This document shows, in pieces, positions 1 to 9,972 of a stretch of DNA of 64,000 nt. The position numbers and the translations under genes were made by a program. This DNA comes from Moniliophthora roreri (Eukaryota > Basidiomycota > Agaricomycetes > Agaricales > Marasmiaceae). The stretch is taken from NCBI GenBank assembly GCA_001466705.2, contig LATX02000005.1, positions 97,724-161,723 on the forward strand, read 5' to 3'. Position 1 is the stretch's first letter. The number at the start of each line of letters is the position of its first letter. Under the pieces are notes generated by a model that was given only the letters and a program-made list of their open reading frames with translations, made no database searches and was not told the DNA's origin.

Positions 1-650
<650 letters not shown>

Positions 651-1105
651 TGTTACAAACTTTCTCTTTCCTTATTGTAGTTCCCCCTATGCTTCCTCTT
701 CCATCGGACTCATACACCTTCCCAGTCCCCATTTCTTTCTCACCTCTTATGCTTCTACTGTCATCAGACTCGTACACCTTCCCAGTCCCCATTTACCTAT
801 CCCTTTGTATTTATATTACTCATATCCTGATAGACTCGGGAAACCTTAGACAATCACTGAACTTATCGCTCTACATATATAGTTAGCATTAGCTCGGTTG
901 TAATGTATTTAAGCGCTCAAGCAGGGACTCTAAGTCTCCAGCTTGACCTGGTTTATTCAACTTGTGTCAATGCCATGATCGAAGGACCTCTGAACTTCAG
1001 TAACCACTGAACGAACTTAAACTTGAACCTATACAATTACTTGAACTGAAGGTGATACTTCACTAAAGTAGTTGGAGTTGATGTTGCTGCGCAAGTAACG
1101 TAACA
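651..1105 (+). mobile_element. Solo LTR of the TGTTAC…GTAACA family, 455 bp
   Basis: The LTR starts TGTTACAAAC and ends AACGTAACA. It is flanked by a 5-bp target duplication CCTCT (646–650 and 1,106–1,110), as expected for Ty3/gypsy integration. It has a TATA-like TATTTAA near 908 followed by CAGCTTGACCTGG about 34 nt later, as in the LTRs of elements 2, 3 and 6. U3 holds two direct copies of a roughly 60-bp unit containing ATGCTTC…ATCRGACTCRTACACCTTCC. There is no internal region, so it is a recombination product. It splits the RT of element 1. Confidence 0.9.
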
Positions 1106-2265
1106 CCTCTTGGCTGAGTTTACCCTCTCTTGGGCAACAAGCTGGCAGCTCTTCAGGAATTTCTAGATGACAATCTTCAAGTGGATTCATCACCTCCTCA
1201 GGCTCACCCTTTGGAGCACTAGTACTCTTTGTTAAGAAGAAATCCAGAGCCCTACACCTGTGTGTGGATATTTAAGGTCTTAACAAGATCACCAAGAAGG
1301 ATCATTATCCCCTTCCTCTCATTTCTGACCTGCTTGATGCCCCAAGTAAGGCCAAAGTTTATACCAAGCTCAATCTTTGCCATGCATACCATCTTATACA
1401 AATTGCTGAAGGTGATGAGTGGAAAACTGCATTTCAGACCCGATACAGCTCTTATCAATGGAATGTCATCCCCAAAGGACTCACCAATGCTCCTGCTGCT
1501 TTCCAGTGCTTCATCAACTCTATTTTTGCTGATCTCTTGAATGTCTGTGTTGTCATTTACCTTGACAACATCCTCATCTATTCCAAGAACATGGACGATC
1601 ATGAGAAGCACATTAAGAAGGTCCTCTGACAGTTGAAAAAGCACAGCTTATATTGTAATCTGAAGAAGTGCGAGTTCCACATATTCAAATGCAAATTCCT
1701 TGGATTTATACTCACCTGATGGCTTTTGCATGGCTGAAGACAAGGTCCAAGCTATCACCAACTGGCTCATTCCCTGAAAGATCAAAGACATCCAATCCTT
1801 TCTAGGCTTTTGTAACTTCTACCACTGGTTCATCTACAACTACTCTGACATCACTATTCTTCTCATCTGGCTTACTAGAAAGGACAACCAATGGAACTGG
1901 GGACTCAAGGCTTAGAAAGTGTTCAAAGACCTTAAGGAAGCATTCATCTGAGCACTGGTACTGACTCACTGGGAACCTGATTGCCCAATTACAATTGAAA
2001 CTGACACATCTGACTATGCTATCACCACCATTCTCTCCATCACCCTTTCCAACAGCAAACTCCATCCAGTTGCTTTCCTCTCTCAAACCCTTACTGGAGC
2101 TGAACTCAACTATGACACACATGACAAGGAATTGCTTGCTATCTTCGAAGCATTCAAGTCATGGTGCCACTACCTTGAAGGTGCTGCTAACCTGATCAAC
2201 ATCATCACTGACCACAAGAACTTGGAATATTTCTCTACTACCAAGATTCTCGTCCGATGACAGGT
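1106..2265 (+). pseudogene. Element 1 reverse transcriptase and RNase H, decayed
   Basis: Fragments in several frames align to a Ty3/gypsy RT in order. They include a PLPLISDLLD block, a KLNLCHAYH block in place of the usual LDL, the FQTRYSSYQW and PKGLTNAPAAFQ motifs, and the catalytic block written YLDNILIYSK. The second Asp of the YxDD pair is therefore Asn. RNase H follows with ETDTSDYAI, HPVAFLSQ, YDTHDKELLAI and ITDHKNLEYF. There are frameshifts and several TGA or TAG stops, so no active enzyme is possible. The sequence breaks at 2,266–2,270 (CTGAT), the target duplication of element 2, and resumes at 9,973. Confidence 0.85.
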
Positions 2266-2270
2266 CTGAT

Positions 2271-2705
2271 TGTTACGTTTTTCAGACCCTGTTACATATG
2301 CTTCCCTTTTGATCGGACTCATACACCTTCCTAGCACCCTTTTTCTTATCAGAAACCCCATGCTTCCTCTTCATCGGACTTATTACACTTTCCCAGTACC
2401 TCTTTTCTTATCAGAATTCCTAGCTATATCCTGACTTCATCGGTATTTATTACCAAATCATCGTAGTTATTGGATGTTTGTATAGCATAGATTACATGAT
2501 CGGTTGTAGTGTATTTAAGTGCTCAAGCTAGGACTCTAAGTCCTCGGCTTGACCTGGTTAATCTATACTTGTGTCATAGCCAATTGATTGAGGACCTCTG
2601 AACTTCAGCATCTGCTGAACAAACTTGAACTTGAACTTGAGACTGCTTGTAGAGACTCTATCTTTATAAGTGGTTGGTTGACATTGCTGTGCAAGTAACA
2701 TAACA
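2271..2705 (+). repeat. 5' LTR of element 2 (435 bp)
   Basis: The LTR begins TGTTACGTTT and ends CAAGTAACATAACA. It pairs with 9,533–9,967. U3 contains repeated ATGCTTCC…CGGACT…ACACCTTCC units and there is a TATTTAA box at 2,512–2,518. Confidence 0.95.
2512..2555 (+). promoter_or_regulatory. LTR promoter: TATA box and predicted transcript start
   Basis: TATTTAA at 2,512–2,518 is followed about 34 nt later by CGGCTTGACCTGG (2,545–2,557). The same spacing between a TATA-like box and AGCTTGACCT is seen in the LTRs at 651, 9,533, 11,178, 33,465, 40,062 and 51,738. If transcription starts at AGCTTGACCT, the 5' end of the RNA is complementary to the primer site at 2,708–2,718. The start site is inferred from spacing only. 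Confidence 0.5.
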
Positions 2706-2720
2706 CAAGGTCAAGCTGAT
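2706..2720 (+). other. Putative self-priming primer binding site of element 2
   Basis: Two bases after the 5' LTR lies AGGTCAAGCTG (2,708–2,718). It is complementary to CAGCTTGACCT in the 3' LTR of the same element (11 nt); the 5' LTR copy carries one change, GGCTTGACCT. It does not resemble the usual tRNA-Met site TGGTATCAGAGC. The arrangement matches the Tf1-type mechanism, in which the 5' end of the transcript primes its own reverse transcription. Confidence 0.55.
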
Positions 2721-2804
2721 TGATTGCTGACCTATCCAGGTTAAGGCATCACCTAGGAGAACAAGACGCCACCACGGACGGAATCCCAGATAGAGAAAGA
2801 CATT

Positions 2805-3324
2805 GTGGAGGCAGAAGAGCACCAGTGTGGGTTACAAACCCAATCCATATCGAATCCTGGTGGACGAGTGATCCCACCATTAACCCGGGCATCCTGCAGA
2901 GAACTGTTAACCGCCTCACCGTTGCCATCGCCAACAAGTCAGCCACCAAGAGAACACCTCGAAACAAGGAGAACCTTGACCCTGTTATCCATCACAATTG
3001 GATCAGAGGAGATCAGATCCAGAGAAGAATCACTGCCCATTACACCAAAGAAGCCCAAATCAGATATGTTGAACACCTCCTCTACCTTAGCAGAGGAATT
3101 AGACCCTTTTCAACGACTTCTTCATGTGCTAAAGAACAGCCCCAGATCGATGAAGCAACCCCAACTTGAAGAGATGTTGGAAGACAAGAAACCTTTGGGA
3201 AGCAAACCTAAGGGAGAACCAGTAGCCGAAGAAGCAGTAATCGGTGCTATGGTGCCTGTGCAAGTAGCAGCAGCAGAGAAAGAAGTGAAAGCAGCACTGC
3301 TGAGAGCCTTTACAGGACAACAGA
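2805..3324 (+). pseudogene. Element 2 gag, N-terminal part
   Basis: An open frame from 2,805 encodes about 170 residues with an acidic and Lys-rich C-terminal half. That part contains LDPFQRLLHVLKNS and KEVKAALLRAFTG, which match LDLFQKLLEALKNS and KEIKAALPTPFTE in the gag remnant at 61,776. Frames between 2,720 and 2,805 suggest an upstream frameshift. The capsid core, zinc knuckle and start of protease are missing. They appear to have been lost at the CACTA-like palindrome that begins at 3,325. Confidence 0.65.
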
Positions 3325-3727
3325 CACTACATACGAGGTGTTCTTTTAACATGGTTTTCTGATTGAGAAAACACTTAATCTTCTTGCAAAGAAGATTTTC
3401 AAAAAAGCATTTATAAATTCTAAATTTTAATTGTGTCCCCTCAACAAGAATATGTCTGGAGGATGCTAAATTTTCAATAAGAGAAAATTTAATGTTTTCT
3501 CAGCATGGAAATTATTCTAATATATTGTATTGTCTATTAATTCTCAGAATTTGAAAATTCTATATTTTTTGCTATTGAAAATTTAGCATCCTCCAGACAT
3601 ATTCTTGTTGAGGGGACACAATTAAAATTTAGAATTTATAAATGCTTTTTTGAAAATCTTCTTTGCAAGAAGATTAAGTGTTTTCTCAATCAGAAAACCA
3701 TGTTAAAAGAACACCTCGTACATAGTG
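3325..3727. mobile_element. Palindromic CACTA-type MITE (fold-back), 403 bp
   Basis: The ends are CACTACATACGAGGTGTTCT and its near-complement ending CGTACATAGTG. The terminal inverted repeats extend for about 165 bp with very few mismatches, around an AT-rich spacer of roughly 75 bp. Both arms match the left end of the MITEs at 12,742 and 57,472, so it looks like an inverted duplication of one end. There is no direct 3-bp target duplication here; the flanks AGA and TCT extend the palindrome instead. It interrupts gag–protease of element 2. Confidence 0.85.
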
Positions 3728-5100
3728 TCTTAGGGCTCCTCTGGCTTCACTACCACAACCCTCAGATCAATTGGGAGACCAGAGAAATTCAATTCCCACC
3801 AAGGCAGAAATTACAGATCAAACAGTTCATGGGCATACTTGATAACACCCCTATGGAAGTCCTGATCTGTGTGAAAATTACAGCTTCTCAGGAACTGGTG
3901 CATCAACAGCAGGAGATTAAGAGGGAAATAGATGACCTGATCCCTCCCTACCTACAGGGATACCGAGATCGCTTTGAAAAAGGAAAATCAGAACATTTCC
4001 CTCCTTCCCAAACCTATGACCACACCATAGGACTGAAGCCGGACTTCATACCCTGGAATTGCAAGCTCTACCCTCTAAGCCCAGTGGAACAAAAGAAACA
4101 GGACAGATTTCTGGAAGAGAATTTATGTAAAGGTTACATCAGGAAGTCAAAATCACCCATGGCCTCCCCCTTTTTCTTTGTAGCAAAGAAGGAGAAGGGA
4201 GCACTAAGGCCCATGCAGGATTGTCAAGAACTGAACAAAGGAACAGTGAAGAATGCCTACCCACTACCTCTAATCTCAGAACTCCTCAACAAACTAAAAG
4301 GAGTGAACATCTTCATGAAATTAGATCTCCGAAACAGCTACAATAACGTTAGGATCAAGGATGGAGATCAGTGGAAAGCCGCCTTCAAGATGAATCATGG
4401 GTTATTCAAACCCATGGTTATGTTCTTTGGATTAAGCAACTCGCCAGCAACGTTTCAGGCCTTCATGAATGACATCCTCTCCAACTTCATAGACGAAGGA
4501 TGGTGTGTGGTTTATATGGACGACATCTTTCTCTTTTCCAAAGATCAAAAGGAGCATTGAGAACATATCGAGAACATACCAAGAGACTGATGTGTCGGAT
4601 CAGAAAACACGACTTATACTTCAAGCCCAAGAAATGTGAATTCAATGTTATGAAAGTCATGTTTCTGGGAATGGTGATCCAACCTGGCCATGTAGCAATG
4701 GATTCCGTAAAACTTGCAGGAATAGCAGAATGGGAGCCACCTAAAACGGTAAAAGGGGTATGCACCTTCCTAGAGTTTGGAAATTTCTATCAGAAATTCA
4801 TTGGGAAATATGCTCAACTAACTTGGCTGCTCAACGACCTCACAAAGAAAGTGTGCAAGTTCAAATGGACAATAGCATGTCAAATCGCCTTCAACCTTCT
4901 CAAGAAGAAATTCCTTTCAGAACCAGTACTGCTCATGCCTGATACGGATAAGCCCTTCATTATAGAGGCAGATGCCTCCAAATGGGCTATGGGAGCAGTA
5001 CTTTGTCAGCAGGGAACAGACAGCGAGTGGCACCCATGTGGATATCTGTCGAAGTTACTATTCCCAACGGAGTGGAACTATGAAATCTATGATTGAGAAC
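3728..5100 (+). pseudogene. Element 2 protease tail, reverse transcriptase and connection
   Basis: The sequence opens with the end of protease ([17 protein letters not shown]) and continues in frame through RT: an [10 protein letters not shown] block, [33 protein letters not shown] and an intact [10 protein letters not shown] catalytic box near 4,517. At 4,558 a TGA and a frameshift move the frame. It then continues with KKCEFNVMKVMFLGMVI, the palm-thumb connection and the start of RNase H (IIEADASKWAMGAVL), ending with a TGA at 5,094. Sister copies read Gln or Arg at that stop. The polymerase active site is preserved but the frame is broken. Confidence 0.85.
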
Positions 5101-5650
5101 TGTTGGCCATAGTATGAGCTCTGACAGAATGGTGACACTATTTGATGGGAGGAAAGTACAAGGTGGTGATCCTATCTGACCACAAGAACCTTACATACTT
5201 TTGGACTGCCCAGAAACTCAACAGAAGGCAGGCCCAATGGAGTCTATTCCTGTCTGAATTCGACCTCACTCTGGTTCATGTACCAGGGAAATCCCTCACT
5301 CAAGCAGACGCCTTGTTGCAATGGAGCAATAAACAGGAAGATGAAGACACTGACAACGAAGATGTGATCCTCTTACCAGATTAGCTCTTCATCAAGGGGA
5401 TCAACTTGGAAATGAAGATGGAGATTATGGAACGATTGGGTCTGGATGACTTTCATAAGTCGGCCTTAGAGCAACTACTTGACCAAGGCATGCCACCAAT
5501 CAAATCTGCATTGTCAGACTGGAGAATCGATGACAGATTACTCTTCTTCAAAGGACGAGTGTATGTACTGAACAATGCCGAGCTCCAATGAAATGTCATA
5601 TGGGCAGTACACGAAACACTGGGTGTAGGACACCTGGGACAATGGAATAC
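5097..5650 (+). pseudogene. Element 2 RNase H C-terminus and integrase N-terminus
   Basis: Frame 0 continues with TGA codons at 5,115 and 5,133; at 5,133 the sister copies have Arg (EWRHYLMGG). RNase H motifs are [33 protein letters not shown] and TQADALLQ. An acidic tether ([14 protein letters not shown]) follows and then a TAG at 5,383. The zinc-binding N-terminus of integrase lies around 5,600, with VHETLGVGHLGQWNTLEQV, after another TGA at 5,589. Confidence 0.8.
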
Positions 5651-5651
5651 A

Positions 5652-6305
5652 TTGGAACAGGTTCAGAGGGACTTTTGGTGGCTAGGAATGGCTAAGTTCA
5701 TCAAAAGCTTTGTGGATGGCTGTGTGCCATGCCAACAATCAAAGATCAACATGCACCCAACAAAGACCCCAATCCAACCAATACATCTGATGCCAAACTT
5801 CTTTCCCTTCCAAGTTTGCACGATGGACCTTATTATGGACCTTCCAGAATGTGATGGCATGGATGCTATTCTTGTCATGGTGGACCACTTGTCTATGAAG
5901 GGGGTAATTTTTACACCATGCACAAAGATGTCAGACACTATGAAAATAGCAGAACTGCTGATTGAACATGTGTACAGACGCTTTGGACTTCTGGACCGCA
6001 TTATATCCAATCAAGACCCCAGATTCACAGCAGAAGTGTTCCAAGAAATGGGAAGACAGCTATCCATCAAACATTTGATGAGCACAGCTTTCCATCCACA
6101 GACCGATGGAGAAACGGAACATGTTAATCAGGAAATCGAGGTATACCTTCATATTTTCTGTTTGAAAGAACAGACGAGATGGAAGGAATACCTCCCATTA
6201 GCCGAGTTCACATACAATAACAGGTCCCATTCAGTACTCAAGAAATCCCCCTTCTTTATGATGATGGGATACCATCCAAGGGCTTTCCCAATGGTGTTCG
6301 AATGA
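5652..6305 (+). pseudogene. Element 2 integrase core (DDE)
   Basis: About 217 residues are open. CVPCQQSK supplies the two Cys of the HHCC finger. The catalytic Asp residues are in MDLIMDLPE and in SNQDPRFTAEVF, and the Glu in DGETEHVNQEIEVYLHIF. The [10 protein letters not shown] block and the AEFTYNNRSHS segment place it firmly in Ty3/gypsy integrases. All three acidic residues are present. A TGA at 6,303 ends the frame; another at 6,330 falls where elements 3 and 5 have Arg. Confidence 0.88.
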
Positions 6306-6884
6306 ACCAGCATTCCATCGGTAGAGGAATGACTCCAGGAGTTGAAGAGAATCAGGGAAGAAACCGTCAGTCTATTGGAACTCACACAACAACAGATGAT
6401 AAGATAAGAAAAACAGAAGTTAGAAACATTTGATGTGGGACAAAAGGTGTGGCTAGAAGAGAAGAACTTGGCCATAGGGTACCCAACCAAGAAACTAGCC
6501 CTGAAACAGGAAGGGCCATTCAAGGTCCTTGAGGTACTGGGACCAGTTACATATCGATTAGATCTACTGCACCAGTGGAAGATCCACTCTGTTTTCCATG
6601 CAGCTCTTCTTATGCTGTTTAAGGAGACAGAAGCTCATGGGCCCAGTTTTACAGAACCACTCCCAGATCTGATAGAAGGGTTCGAAGAATACGAAGTGGA
6701 AGCAATCATTGGACACAGGCCCAAGAAACGACCCCGAGAATTCCTGGTATTGTACACGGGTTACAATTCATTGCATAACCAATGGATCAGAACCAAAGGA
6801 ATGGTCAACTGTCTGGACCTTTACAAAGGGTATATAAAGAAACACAAGCTGAAACTGAAAGACCCCATCCCCACTATCATCTAA
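6306..6884 (+). pseudogene. Element 2 integrase C-terminus with chromodomain
   Basis: The GPY/F-type module reads VWLEEKNLAIGYPTKKLA then EGPFKVLEVLGPVTYRLDL. A chromodomain follows: EYEVEAIIGHRPKKRPREFL, LYTGYNSLHNQWI and a C-terminal helix. This marks the element as a chromovirus, a group whose chromodomain is thought to direct integration to heterochromatin. Pol ends at TAA 6,882–6,884, only 5 nt before the ATG of the next ORF. Confidence 0.88.
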
Positions 6885-6889
6885 CAAAC

Positions 6890-8275
6890 ATGTCGAATGC
6901 AACCACCTCCTCTTCTTCTTCTTCTGCTTCTGGTAGCCAGCCATCCACAGTCCCAAGTCCAGTTCCTACTGTGTCAGGAGAAAGACAATACAGCAAAAAC
7001 ATTACATACCAGCATGGCCTTCAGCCCAACCCTTACCAACTCCTCCACCTATTCAACTCTGGACAACATGACGACCAGATCCGAGCTGCTGCTGATCAAC
7101 ACAACTGACTGGAACCCATCGTCAAAAGCCTCTTTTTCCTCTGGTCCTAATGAAAGCTTTTCGAAAAGATCATTGAGAGTTGCAGCCTTGAAATCATGAA
7201 TCAGGTCATGTATGCCTGTAACTACCACATTGGACTAGTAGGGCCTGTTACAGTACCATCATTATTTCCATATCACCCTCACTTGTCCATGCCACCCCCT
7301 GCAGATTCCAGAGCTATGTTGGAGTACCCTGATCCCCTCTCCTTCAGCCTCATCGACTGTCTTGGACGACAGACTGATGGAAATGGATACCCCTGCCCTG
7401 ACATTAACAACACCAGGAGCCTCATCTCCTGCCTTACTTCTGAACCTCAAACTCTTGAGGAACAACTCGCTGCCGCTCCCAGTGAGACCACTGAACCCAC
7501 AGCCAATGACACCCTTATTTATCCTAACCCCACTCCCAATCCCGACATCAAACCTAAGATCGAGCCAACCAATAACGCCCCCTCCCAAGAACCTACACCT
7601 CTGAGCACTGCCAACCCCAGAAGCCTTCAGATGCCTGAAGCCTCTGTTCCACCCCAAAGTTGAAATCATGCCCACAGTCAGAGGGAAGGCTCCATCCGAG
7701 GAGTACAAGGGTGAGGATGAGAATGAAGAGAACTGAACCCCTTCAAACGACAACGTCCCACCGATAATGAGCTTGAGGCCTCTGACACTACTCCCAACCC
7801 CAATGACTCTGCTTATCGACTGCATCTCTGCTCTGTGTGCAGACTGGAACACCATTTTGCCCGAAATTGCCCACAGTACATGTGTCACCAATGCTTCACA
7901 ACTCAGCCTGGGCATATGTCTGGACACTGCCCTAACCAACGAAGGTCTCACTGCATTGCGTGTAGAGGGTCTGGTTCGAGTCCAGACTCTATGTCAGATG
8001 ATCGCAATTATGATGATGAACCTTATGACAATTTCAGAGGAGAATGCTGAGGAATCAATTCATAGTAGTGGTGGAGATGCAGATTTCCTGTTCATAGGAG
8101 CAGATCCACAGAAGGTTGGAAGGTTTGAAGGGCTACTCTCGGTTGACAAACAAGTAGCAATGGGTTGGCAGCCAATGCAGGACATACCAGCTACACCTAT
8201 GCTTCGGGATGTCAAAGATATGCCTGACACATCAATAGATTATGACACGGAGCTTTACAGAGATGGAGAATCTTG
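6890..8275 (+). pseudogene. Element 2 extra 3' ORF (aORF): Ser/Pro-rich double zinc-knuckle protein
   Basis: The ATG at 6,890 lies 5 nt after the pol stop. The N-terminus is Ser-rich (MSNATTSSSSSSASGSQ), then ITYQHGLQPNPYQLLHLF, also seen in elements 3 and 6. A Pro/Thr-rich middle with TGA stops and frameshifts follows. Near 7,835 come two Cys/His motifs: CRLEHHFARNC, in which the first Cys pair and CX4HX4C spacing fit a retroviral knuckle, and CHQCFTTQPGHMSGHC with CX2CX6HX4C. An overlapping frame (7,767–8,276) is also open and ends in an acidic tail IDYDTELYRDGES, also conserved in elements 3 and 6. The position is that of env or other accessory ORFs, but no signal peptide or membrane segment is seen. 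Nucleic-acid binding is inferred. Confidence 0.65.
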
Positions 8276-9939
8276 AGATGGCAATATGGAGTTTTGCCCT
8301 TAATGGGGGGGTAATGTTACATTTTTCAGACCCTGTTACATATGCTTCCCTTTTGATCAGACCCATACACCTTTCTAGCACCCTTTTTCTTATCAGAAAC
8401 CCCATGCTTCCTCTTCATTGGACTTATTACACTTTCCCAGTACTCCTTTTCTTATTAGAATTCCTAGCTATATCCCAACTTCATCGGTATTTATTACCAA
8501 ATCATCATAGTTATCAGATGTTTGTATAGTGTAGATTACACGATCGGTTGTAACATATTTAAGCGCTCAAGCTAGGACTCTAAGTCCTCAGCTTGACCTG
8601 GTTAATCTATACTTGTGTCATAGCCAATCGATTGAGGACCTCTGAACTTCAGCATCTGCTGAATGAACTTGAACTTGAACTTGAGACCGCTTGTAGAGAC
8701 TCTATCTTTATAAGTGGTTGGNAATGACACCCTTATTTATCCTAACCCCACTCCCAATCCCGACATCAAACCTAAGATCGAGCCAACCAATAACGCCCCC
8801 TCCCAAGAACCTACACCTCTGAGCACTGCCAACCCCAGAAGCCTTCAGATGCCTGAAGCCTCTGTTCCACCCCAAAGTTGAAATCATGCCCACAGTCAGA
8901 GGGAAGGCTCCATCCGAGGAGTACAAGGGTGAGGATGAGAATGAAGAGAACTGAACCCCTTCAAACGACAACGTCCCACCGATAATGAGCTTGAGGCCTC
9001 TGACACTACTCCCAACCCCAATGACTCTGCTTATCGACTGCATCTCTGCTCTGTGTGCAGACTGGAACACCATTTTGCCCGAAATTGCCCACAGTACATG
9101 TGTCACCAATGCTTCACAACTCAGCCTGGGCATATGTCTGGACACTGCCCTAACCAACGAAGGTCTCACTGCATTGCGTGTAGAGGGTCTGGTTCGAGTC
9201 CAGACTCTATGTCAGATGATCGCAATTATGATGATGAACCTTATGACAATTTCAGAGGAGAATGCTGAGGAATCAATTCATAGTAGTGGTGGAGATGCAG
9301 ATTTCCTGTTCATAGGAGCAGATCCACAGAAGGTTGGAAGGTTTGAAGGGCTACTCTCGGTTGACAAACAAGTAGCAATGGGTTGGCAGCCAATGCAGGA
9401 CATACCAGCTACACCTATGCTTCGGGATGTCAAAGATATGCCTGACACATCAATAGATTATGACACGGAGCTTTACAGAGATGGAGAATCTTGAGATGGC
9501 AATATGGAGTTTTGCCCTTAATGGGGGGGTAATGTTACATTTTTCAGACCCTGTTACATATGCTTCCCTTTTGATCAGACCCATACACCTTTCTAGCACC
9601 CTTTTTCTTATCAGAAACCCCATGCTTCCTCTTCATTGGACTTATTACACTTTCCCAGTACTCCTTTTCTTATTAGAATTCCTAGCTATATCCCAACTTC
9701 ATCGGTATTTATTACCAAATCATCATAGTTATCAGATGTTTGTATAGTGTAGATTACACGATCGGTTGTAACATATTTAAGCGCTCAAGCTAGGACTCTA
9801 AGTCCTCAGCTTGACCTGGTTAATCTATACTTGTGTCATAGCCAATCGATTGAGGACCTCTGAACTTCAGCATCTGCTGAATGAACTTGAACTTGAACTT
9901 GAGACCGCTTGTAGAGACTCTATCTTTATAAGTGGTTGG
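7505..9939 (+). repeat. Perfect 1,217-bp direct duplication around a single N
   Basis: Bases 7,505–8,721 are repeated as 8,723–9,939 with an offset of 1,218. Every stretch I compared, and all reading frames in the two copies, are identical. The N at 8,722 marks the join. The duplication includes the end of the aORF and an incomplete LTR. It is best explained by unmerged overlapping contigs and should not be read as a tandem gene duplication. Confidence 0.9.
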
Positions 9940-9967
9940 TTGACGTTGCTGCACAAGTAATGTAACA
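9533..9967 (+). repeat. 3' LTR of element 2 (435 bp)
   Basis: It begins TGTTACATTT after the polypurine tract ATGGGGGGGTAA and ends AAGTAATGTAACA, followed by the target duplication CTGAT. The copy at 8,315–8,721 is the same LTR truncated at the N. Confidence 0.93.
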
Positions 9968-9972
9968 CTGAT

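Larger units (their letters stand above)
2271..9967 (+). mobile_element. Ty3/gypsy element 2, full-length chromodomain retrotransposon with extra 3' ORF
   Basis: Two 435-bp LTRs (2,271–2,705 and 9,533–9,967) bound the element, and the 5-bp duplication CTGAT flanks it (2,266–2,270 and 9,968–9,972). The internal order is primer site, gag, protease remnant, RT, RNase H, integrase, chromodomain, extra zinc-knuckle ORF, polypurine tract ATGGGGGGGTAA, LTR. A perfect 1,217-bp duplication around the N at 8,722 makes it look about 1.2 kb too long; the real size is probably near 6.5 kb. A palindromic CACTA-type MITE has replaced the gag–protease junction. The two LTRs differ mostly by transitions, so the copy is not recent. 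It sits inside element 1. Confidence 0.93.

Noticed and set aside
7262..7951. Open minus-strand frame of 229 residues in element 2
   Set aside because: It is the antisense shadow of the Pro/Thr-rich aORF region, and its second copy near 8,708 arises only from the assembly duplication.
8985..9494. A second aORF gene next to the first
   Set aside because: It is base-for-base the same as 7,767–8,276 and lies across the N at 8,722, so it is an assembly duplicate.
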